From positions 124,001 through 188,000 of the forward strand of contig SBLD01000003.1 of NCBI GenBank assembly GCA_004551485.1: a stretch of DNA of 64,000 nucleotides, in the 5' to 3' direction. Shown one piece after another: positions 59,354 through 64,000 of this stretch. Source of the stretch: Billgrantia azerbaijanica. GTDB taxonomy: Bacteria > Pseudomonadota > Gammaproteobacteria > Pseudomonadales > Halomonadaceae. The first letter of the stretch is position 1. Each line of letters starts with the position of its first letter. Under the pieces are notes generated by a model. The model had not been told where the DNA came from and did no database searches. It saw only the letters and a program-made list of their open reading frames with translations. A program made the position numbers and the translations under genes.

Positions 59354-59363
59354 GGCGCGCGCC

Positions 59364-60095
59364 GTGGCATCGAGAGCCCCGCGCATCCACGTCGCCGCCG
59401 ACTTTCGCGTCGGTGGCGACGTCGTTCTGCCTGAGGGTGCCGCCCGGCATGTGGCCCGCGTGCTGCGTCTGGGACCGGGGGCGCCACTGACGCTGTTCGA
59501 CGGCGCCGGCCGGGAGGCCCGTGCCGTGCTCGTCGAGGCGGGCCGCAAGCAGGTGGTGGCGCGCATCGAGGCGGTGACGGCGGGCCTCGGCGAGTCACCC
59601 CTGGCGGTGCACCTCGGCCAGGCGATCGCCAAGGGCGATCGCATGGACTACGCCATCCAGAAGGCCGTGGAGCTGGGCGTGGCGGCCATCACGCCGCTCG
59701 TCACCGAACACGGCGACGTGCGCCTCAAGGGCGAGCGCGCCGCCAGGAAGCTCGCCCACTGGCAGGCGGTGGCGGCGAGCGCCTGCGAGCAGTGCGGCCG
59801 CGCCACCGTGCCGCCCGTTCACCCGCCGGTGGGGCTCGCCGACTGGCTGGCCGGCCGCGACGAGGCACTGCGCCTGGTGCTGCACCCCGGCACCGCGGGG
59901 GCGCTCGAGCGCGCCGCCGCCCCCGGCGCCGCCGCCCTGCTGATCGGCCCCGAGGGCGGGCTGGCCGAGGAGGAGGTCGCCGCGGCCCTGGCCGCCGGCT
60001 TCGCCCCGCTCGCCCTCGGCCCGCGCATCCTGCGCACCGAGACCGCGCCGGTGGTGGCGCTCTCCCTTCTCCAATCTCGCTTCGGAGATCTGTGA
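59364..60095 (+). CDS. rsmE: 16S rRNA (uracil1498-N3)-methyltransferase RsmE
   Basis: A 243-residue SPOUT methyltransferase for m3U1498. ALLIGPEGGLAEEEV and LGPRILRTETAPVVALSLLQ form the knotted SAM site, and the N-terminal PUA-like part is GAARHVARVLRLGPG. GTG 59364 starts the conserved chain, 10 bp after secB. Confidence 0.94.
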   Translation: MASRAPRIHVAADFRVGGDVVLPEGAARHVARVLRLGPGAPLTLFDGAGREARAVLVEAGRKQVVARIEAVTAGLGESPLAVHLGQAIAKGDRMDYAIQKAVELGVAAITPLVTEHGDVRLKGERAARKLAHWQAVAASACEQCGRATVPPVHPPVGLADWLAGRDEALRLVLHPGTAGALERAAAPGAAALLIGPEGGLAEEEVAAALAAGFAPLALGPRILRTETAPVVALSLLQSRFGDL

Positions 60096-60142
60096 GCGAT
60101 TGCTCACCTCCCTTGCCTCTACCCCTCAAACGGAGCGTGGCC

Positions 60143-60865
60143 ATGCCCGATTCCCGTGACCGCCCCCCCACTCGCTCCGCTACTGCCGGCGCCCGCCGCT
60201 CGCGCGCCCCGAAAGCGGCGGTGGGCGAGGTGGCCTACCTCGAGGTAGTGACGGTCAACGACACCGGCGCCTTCCTCGACTGGGGCCACCCCCGCGACCT
60301 GCTGCTGCCCTACGGCGAGCAGCGCTTTCGCCCCACGCCGGGCAAGCGGGTGCTGGTGCGGATCTACGAGGACCAGCAGGGCCGGCCGGTGGCCTCGCAG
60401 AAGCTCGATCGTTTCGTGCAGGATGCGGCGGAGGGGCTGGCGCCGGGCGACGCGGTGGCACTGGTCATCGCCGATGCCACCGACCTCGGCTACAAGGCGG
60501 TGGTCGACCACCGCTTCTGGGGATTGCTCTACCGCGACGACGTGACCCGTCCGCTGCGCCGCGGCCAGCGCGTGGCCGGCTTCGTCAAGCGCGTGCGCGA
60601 CGACGGGCGCCTCGACCTCTCGCTGCTGCCGCCCGGCGAGGCGCGCCTCGAAGTGGTGGGCGAGCGGGTGCTGCAGGCGCTGCGCGAGAGCGGCGGCTAC
60701 CTGCCGCTGGCGGACAAGAGTCCGGCGCACGAGATAAAGGCGCGCCTGGGGGTGAGCAAGAGCGCCTTCAAGCAGGCCATCGGCCGGCTCTACAAGCAGC
60801 AGCGGATCACCATCGAGGCGGCCGGTATCCGGTTGGTGCCGGGTGGACCGTCGGACGACGCATAG
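60143..60865 (+). CDS. S1-like RNA-binding protein (CvfB/YitL family)
   Basis: A 240-residue protein with tandem S1-like OB domains: LEVVTVNDTGAFLDWGHPRD, then a second (ADATDLGYKAVVDHRFWGLL), and a C-terminal winged helix (LGVSKSAFKQAIGRLYKQQR). CvfB members affect virulence regulation in Gram-positives; the role here is unknown. ATG 60143 follows GGAG. Confidence 0.86.
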   Translation: MPDSRDRPPTRSATAGARRSRAPKAAVGEVAYLEVVTVNDTGAFLDWGHPRDLLLPYGEQRFRPTPGKRVLVRIYEDQQGRPVASQKLDRFVQDAAEGLAPGDAVALVIADATDLGYKAVVDHRFWGLLYRDDVTRPLRRGQRVAGFVKRVRDDGRLDLSLLPPGEARLEVVGERVLQALRESGGYLPLADKSPAHEIKARLGVSKSAFKQAIGRLYKQQRITIEAAGIRLVPGGPSDDA

Positions 60866-60898
60866 GCGCTCTCGCTTCCTTGCCATTCTCGGTGTAAC

Positions 60899-61011
60899 GG
60901 GGCTGTTCCGGCGGCAGGCCTCCGCGAGGGCGCTGTAAATACCTCCCTGTACGCTACTTTTTCCTTCCCTGGAAAAAGACCCTCGCTGCGACCTGCCCCC
61001 GGCGCCCCTCG
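60899..61011. repeat. Dispersed palindromic intergenic repeat, copy 2
   Basis: This lies in the 248-bp gap between the S1-like gene and gshB. It shares the left and right ends of the copy at 1394-1588 but lacks most of the central insert. Its middle is the hairpin CTTTTTCC-ttccct-GGAAAAAG, and its outer arms CCGGCGGCAGG/CCTGCCCCCGG pair at 10 of 11 positions. Confidence 0.7.
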
Positions 61012-61113
61012 AGCATCCCACCACGAGTGCCCAGGGGTTTCTTCACCCGCCTTGGTGTGGTCGCGGCGGCTGCGGCATACTGCGCCTATCCACTCCACGA
61101 CCGGACACCGACC

Positions 61114-62079
61114 ATGAGCGAACGCGCCCTCCAGGTGGGGGTGGTGATGGACCCCATCGCCGATCTTGCCTACAAGAAGGACACCACTCTGGCCATGCTG
61201 TGGGCGGCCCAGGCGCGCGGCTGGACGCTGCACTACCTGGAGCCGGAGGACCTCTTCCTGCGCGACGGCCGCGCCTTCGGGCGCACGCGCGAGCTCGAGG
61301 CGTTCCGCGACCCGGCGCGCTGGTACGCGCTGGGCGAATCGGTGGTGCGGCCCCTGGCAGAGCTCGACGTCATCCTGATGCGCCAGGACCCGCCGGTGGA
61401 CGGCCACTTCCTCAACGCCGTGCACCTGCTCGGCTTCGCGGAGCGCGAGGGCGTGCTGGTGGTCAATCCCACCCGGGCGCTGCTCGAGTGCAACGAGAAG
61501 CTCTTCGCCCAGCAGTTCCCGCACTGCTGCACGCCGACCGTGGTCTCCTGCAACGACGCGGTGCTGCGCGCCTTCCATGCCGAGCACCGCGATGTCATCC
61601 TCAAGCCGCTGGACGGCATGGGCGGCAGCGGCGTCTTTCACGTCCAGCCCGAGGGGCGCAACCTGGGCGCCATCATCGAGCTGCTCACCGAGCGCGGCCG
61701 GCGCCAGATCATGGCCCAGCGCTACCTCCCCGAGATCCGCGACGGTGACACCCGCATCCTGCTGGTGGACGGTGAACCGGTGCCCTATGGCCTGGCCCGG
61801 GTGCCCCTGGCCGGCGAGACGCGCGGCAACCTGGCCGCCGGCGGCCAGGGCGTGAGCCGCGAGCTTACCGACCGTGACCACTGGCTGATCGCCCAGGTGC
61901 AGCCGATGATCCGCGAGAAGGGCCTGCTGTTCGTCGGCCTCGACGTGATCGGCGACTACATCACCGAGATCAACGTGACGAGCCCCACCTGCGTGCGCGA
62001 GATCGACGACCAGCGCGGCACCGACATCGCCGGGCTGCTGATGGACGCCATCGTTCGCCGCCTGGCGGCGTCGCGCTAA
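61114..62079 (+). CDS. gshB: Glutathione synthetase GshB
   Basis: A 321-residue ATP-grasp ligase joining glycine to gamma-glutamylcysteine. MDPIADLAYKKDTTLAMLWA starts the conserved chain, KPLDGMGGSGVFHV is the ATP-grasp loop, and GLDVIGDYITEINVTSPTCV the metal/substrate site. It heads gshB-tonB-yqgE-ruvX. Confidence 0.97.
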   Translation: MSERALQVGVVMDPIADLAYKKDTTLAMLWAAQARGWTLHYLEPEDLFLRDGRAFGRTRELEAFRDPARWYALGESVVRPLAELDVILMRQDPPVDGHFLNAVHLLGFAEREGVLVVNPTRALLECNEKLFAQQFPHCCTPTVVSCNDAVLRAFHAEHRDVILKPLDGMGGSGVFHVQPEGRNLGAIIELLTERGRRQIMAQRYLPEIRDGDTRILLVDGEPVPYGLARVPLAGETRGNLAAGGQGVSRELTDRDHWLIAQVQPMIREKGLLFVGLDVIGDYITEINVTSPTCVREIDDQRGTDIAGLLMDAIVRRLAASR

Positions 62080-62098
62080 CCCCGGGAGGCGGGACGGC

Positions 62099-62986
62099 AT
62101 GCCGGCGGTACTCAGCGATCCCATCCGCTACGCCCCGGTCACGCGCCCCTACCGGCGCTGGCTGGCGGCGTCGGCGGCGCTGCTGCTGCACCTGGTGCTG
62201 TTCGCCGCCGCGGCGCGCCTGCCCTTCGCGCCGACGCCCGCCGAGTCGGTGAGCCTCGACGTGGTGCTGGTGACGCGGCCGAGCGAGGCGCCGGTGGACG
62301 CCGAGGCGATCGCCGAGGCCGCCCAGCGCGCCGCGGGTACGCCGACCGAGGCGGCGCCGGCGGCGGCCCGGGCCGCCCCCTCGGCGCCGTCGCGGCGTGA
62401 GGCGGCCGCGGCCGAGCCGGCGGCGGCCCGCAGCGAGACGGAGCCCGTGGCGGAGGCCAGCGAGCCCCCGCGCGAGGCCGATGCTGGCGTCGACTCTCCC
62501 GCCAGCGCCCCGCCGGTGACCGGCCAGTCCGCCGCGTCGGTGCCCGACGCCCCCGCCACTTCTGGGCGCGACCTGCTCGCCCAGGCCACCGCGAGCATCC
62601 GCGAGCAGGGTCTCGCGCCCGAGCGCGCCGGGCCCCGCGAGGAGGAGGCCCGCTCGGCGGCACGCCAGGCCGCCGAGGCGCGCTACATCGACGACTGGAC
62701 GCGGCGCGTCGAGGACTACGGCAATCGCGTGCATCCGGCCCCGCGCCATCTGCACGGCCAGCTGCGCATCCGCGTGGTGATCGGCCGCGATGGCGAGCTT
62801 CGCCGGGCAGAGGTGATACAATCTTCAGGACACCCCGAACTCGACCAGGCGGCACTGGACACCGTGCATGGCGCCGCCCCCTACCGCCCCTTCGACCGCG
62901 GCATGGGGGACCGGGAAAGCCTCTCCATCACTCGCGTCTGGCGGTTCGGGCAAGGCAATCATTTCGGCGTGCGGCAGGGTTCCTGA
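62099..62986 (+). CDS. Energy transducer TonB
   Basis: A 295-residue TonB-like protein. A single membrane helix near 20-40 (WLAASAALLLHLVLFAAAAR), a long Ala/Pro/Glu-rich periplasmic linker to about 190, and a TonB C-terminal domain (LRIRVVIGRDGELRRAEVIQ, HPELDQAALDTVHGAAPYRP). It transmits proton-motive force to outer-membrane receptors. ExbB/ExbD are not in the window. The gshB-tonB-yqgE order is as in pseudomonads. Confidence 0.88.
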   Translation: MPAVLSDPIRYAPVTRPYRRWLAASAALLLHLVLFAAAARLPFAPTPAESVSLDVVLVTRPSEAPVDAEAIAEAAQRAAGTPTEAAPAAARAAPSAPSRREAAAAEPAAARSETEPVAEASEPPREADAGVDSPASAPPVTGQSAASVPDAPATSGRDLLAQATASIREQGLAPERAGPREEEARSAARQAAEARYIDDWTRRVEDYGNRVHPAPRHLHGQLRIRVVIGRDGELRRAEVIQSSGHPELDQAALDTVHGAAPYRPFDRGMGDRESLSITRVWRFGQGNHFGVRQGS

Positions 62987-63009
62987 CCCGCCTGCCGCCT
63001 GGGAGTCTC

Positions 63010-63567
63010 ATGCAAAGCTTGAAACATCACTTCCTGCTGGCGATGCCGCACCTGGAAGACCCCAACTTCGCCGGCACCTTGAGCTATCTGTGCGACCACG
63101 ACGAGAACGGCACCATGGGCGTGATCGTCAACCGGCCGCTGGACATCACCCTCGATGCCCTGTTCGAGCAGCTGGAGCTGGGTGGCGAGGAGAGCCCGCA
63201 CCGCAACGCGCCGGTCTACTACGGCGGGCCGACGCACAAGGATCGCGGCTTCATCCTGCACCGCGGTTCGAGCGAGCCCTGGGATTCCAGCATCCAGGTC
63301 GACGACGACGTGGCCCTGACCACCTCCATGGACATGCTCCAGGCCCTCGCCGCGGGGCAGGGGCCTGCGCAGTTCCTGGTGTGCCTGGGCTGCGCCGGTT
63401 GGGAAGCGGGCCAGCTCGAGCACGAGCTCAAGGAGAACGCCTGGCTCACCGTGGAGGGGCGCGCGGACATTCTCTTCGAGGTGCCTGCGGAGCAGCGCCT
63501 GAACGCCGCGGCCGGCATCCTCGGCGTGGACCTGAGCCTGATGACCCGCCAGGCCGGGCACTCCTGA
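63010..63567 (+). CDS. YqgE/AlgH family protein
   Basis: A 185-residue protein of the UPF0301 family. HHFLLAMPHLEDPNFAGTLS, GVIVNRPLDITLDALFEQLE and YYGGPTHKDRGFILHRG are its hallmarks. In Pseudomonas AlgH affects alginate regulation; biochemical function is uncertain. GGGAG precedes ATG 63010. ruvX follows by 10 bp. Confidence 0.93.
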   Translation: MQSLKHHFLLAMPHLEDPNFAGTLSYLCDHDENGTMGVIVNRPLDITLDALFEQLELGGEESPHRNAPVYYGGPTHKDRGFILHRGSSEPWDSSIQVDDDVALTTSMDMLQALAAGQGPAQFLVCLGCAGWEAGQLEHELKENAWLTVEGRADILFEVPAEQRLNAAAGILGVDLSLMTRQAGHS

Positions 63568-63577
63568 GGGGGTTGCG

Positions 63578-64000
63578 ATGACCGGCCAGCGGCTGATCCT
63601 GGCCTTCGATTTCGGCACGCGGCGCATCGGGGTGGCGGTGGGCAACGAGCTGCTTGGCCGCGGCCGCGAGCTCGACCCGCTGCCGGCGCGCGACGGCATT
63701 CCCGATTGGACGCAGGTCGCGCGCCTGGTCGAGGAGTGGCAGCCGGCGCTCTTCGTGGTGGGGCTGCCGCTGCACAGCGACGGCAGCGAATCGGAGATGA
63801 GCCGGCGCGCGCGCAAGTTCGGCAAGCGCCTGTTCGGCCGCTACGGCATCCCCTGCGAGCTGGTCGACGAGCACGGCTCGACCCGCGAGGCCAAGGCCAT
63901 CGCCCGCGAGGCGGGGCATCGCGGCAACTACCGCGACGAGGGTGTCGACGGCATCGCCGCGGTGCTGATCCTCGAGAGCTGGTTTGCCCGTCGCGAAGGG
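63578..64000 (+). CDS. ruvX: Putative Holliday-junction resolvase / pre-16S nuclease RuvX (YqgF), partial
   Basis: Cut by the window end after 141 codons, close to the full family length (about 138-150). ILAFDFGTRRIGVAVGNELL gives the first catalytic Asp, VVGLPLHSDGSESEMSRRAR and VDEHGSTREAKA follow, and the last acidic site is DGIAAVLILESWF. YqgF matures 16S rRNA 5' ends. The stop codon must lie just beyond base 64000. Confidence 0.94.
   Translation, partial: MTGQRLILAFDFGTRRIGVAVGNELLGRGRELDPLPARDGIPDWTQVARLVEEWQPALFVVGLPLHSDGSESEMSRRARKFGKRLFGRYGIPCELVDEHGSTREAKAIAREAGHRGNYRDEGVDGIAAVLILESWFARREG

Overview
The window looks like the replication-origin side of a high-GC gammaproteobacterial chromosome, most likely a member of the Halomonadaceae (Halomonas or a close relative). 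The basis is gene order (rpmH, dnaA, dnaN, recF, gyrB; gshB-tonB-yqgE-ruvX; zapA-6S RNA-fau), the acidic proteins and the protein flavour; no rRNA or marker comparison was possible. Almost everything is densely packed housekeeping sequence. No tRNA, rRNA, CRISPR array or insertion sequence was seen.

Layout. 0.1-2.6 kb (minus): an amino-acid-type binding protein, erpA and argC, with a palindromic intergenic repeat between argC and erpA. 2.8-7.4 kb (plus): a ClC channel, hemJ, thiD and hemL. 7.4-14.6 kb: an accessory locus, clearly poorer in GC at its edges and regulator end. It holds four exported proteins on the plus strand (a Gly-rich Lys/Arg-free protein, two small secreted proteins and a Sec-exported C39-type cysteine peptidase). 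Facing them on the minus strand are an outer-membrane beta-barrel, a VpsR-like sigma-54 activator and a CsgD-like LuxR regulator. A sigma-54 promoter with exact GG-N10-GC spacing precedes the first gene. I read this as a Fap-like (functional amyloid/biofilm matrix) secretion locus under CsgD/VpsR-type control. It is the most interesting part of the window.

14.6-21.9 kb: rdgB-hemW, an OmpA-like lipoprotein and rlmJ (plus), then mnmE, yidC, rnpA and rpmH (minus). 22.2-28.5 kb: dnaA-dnaN-recF-gyrB (plus). Five parS-type palindromes lie between 25.4 and 31.4 kb, two of them inside the recF reading frame. The parAB-mnmG-rsmG genes often found beside mnmE are absent, as is yidD. 28.8-30.6 kb: a small DUF4242 protein, a VOC protein and a GlxA/AraC regulator.

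30.7-45.2 kb: lipopolysaccharide inner-core and heptose genes (gmhB, hldD, waaF, a sulfatase-fold transferase, a GT2 and a GT9 enzyme, kdkA, a waaC-type GT9, hldE, waaA), interrupted by glyQS and by the wreck of a GT4 glycosyltransferase. 45.2-53.8 kb: rpiA, ilvA, a 31-residue membrane protein, fau (5-FTHF cyclo-ligase), 6S RNA with a strong promoter, zapA, a UPF0149 gene, pepP, ubiH and a second Ubi hydroxylase. 54.0-58.2 kb (minus): gpmI-envC-ctpA. 58.4-64.0 kb (plus): a rhodanese, secB, rsmE, a CvfB-like S1 protein, gshB, tonB, yqgE and ruvX cut by the window end.

Together the genes supply replication initiation and segregation sites, envelope building (LPS core, periplasmic proteases, export) and several biosynthetic steps (heme, thiamine, arginine, isoleucine, ubiquinone, glutathione), with one inserted matrix/amyloid island.
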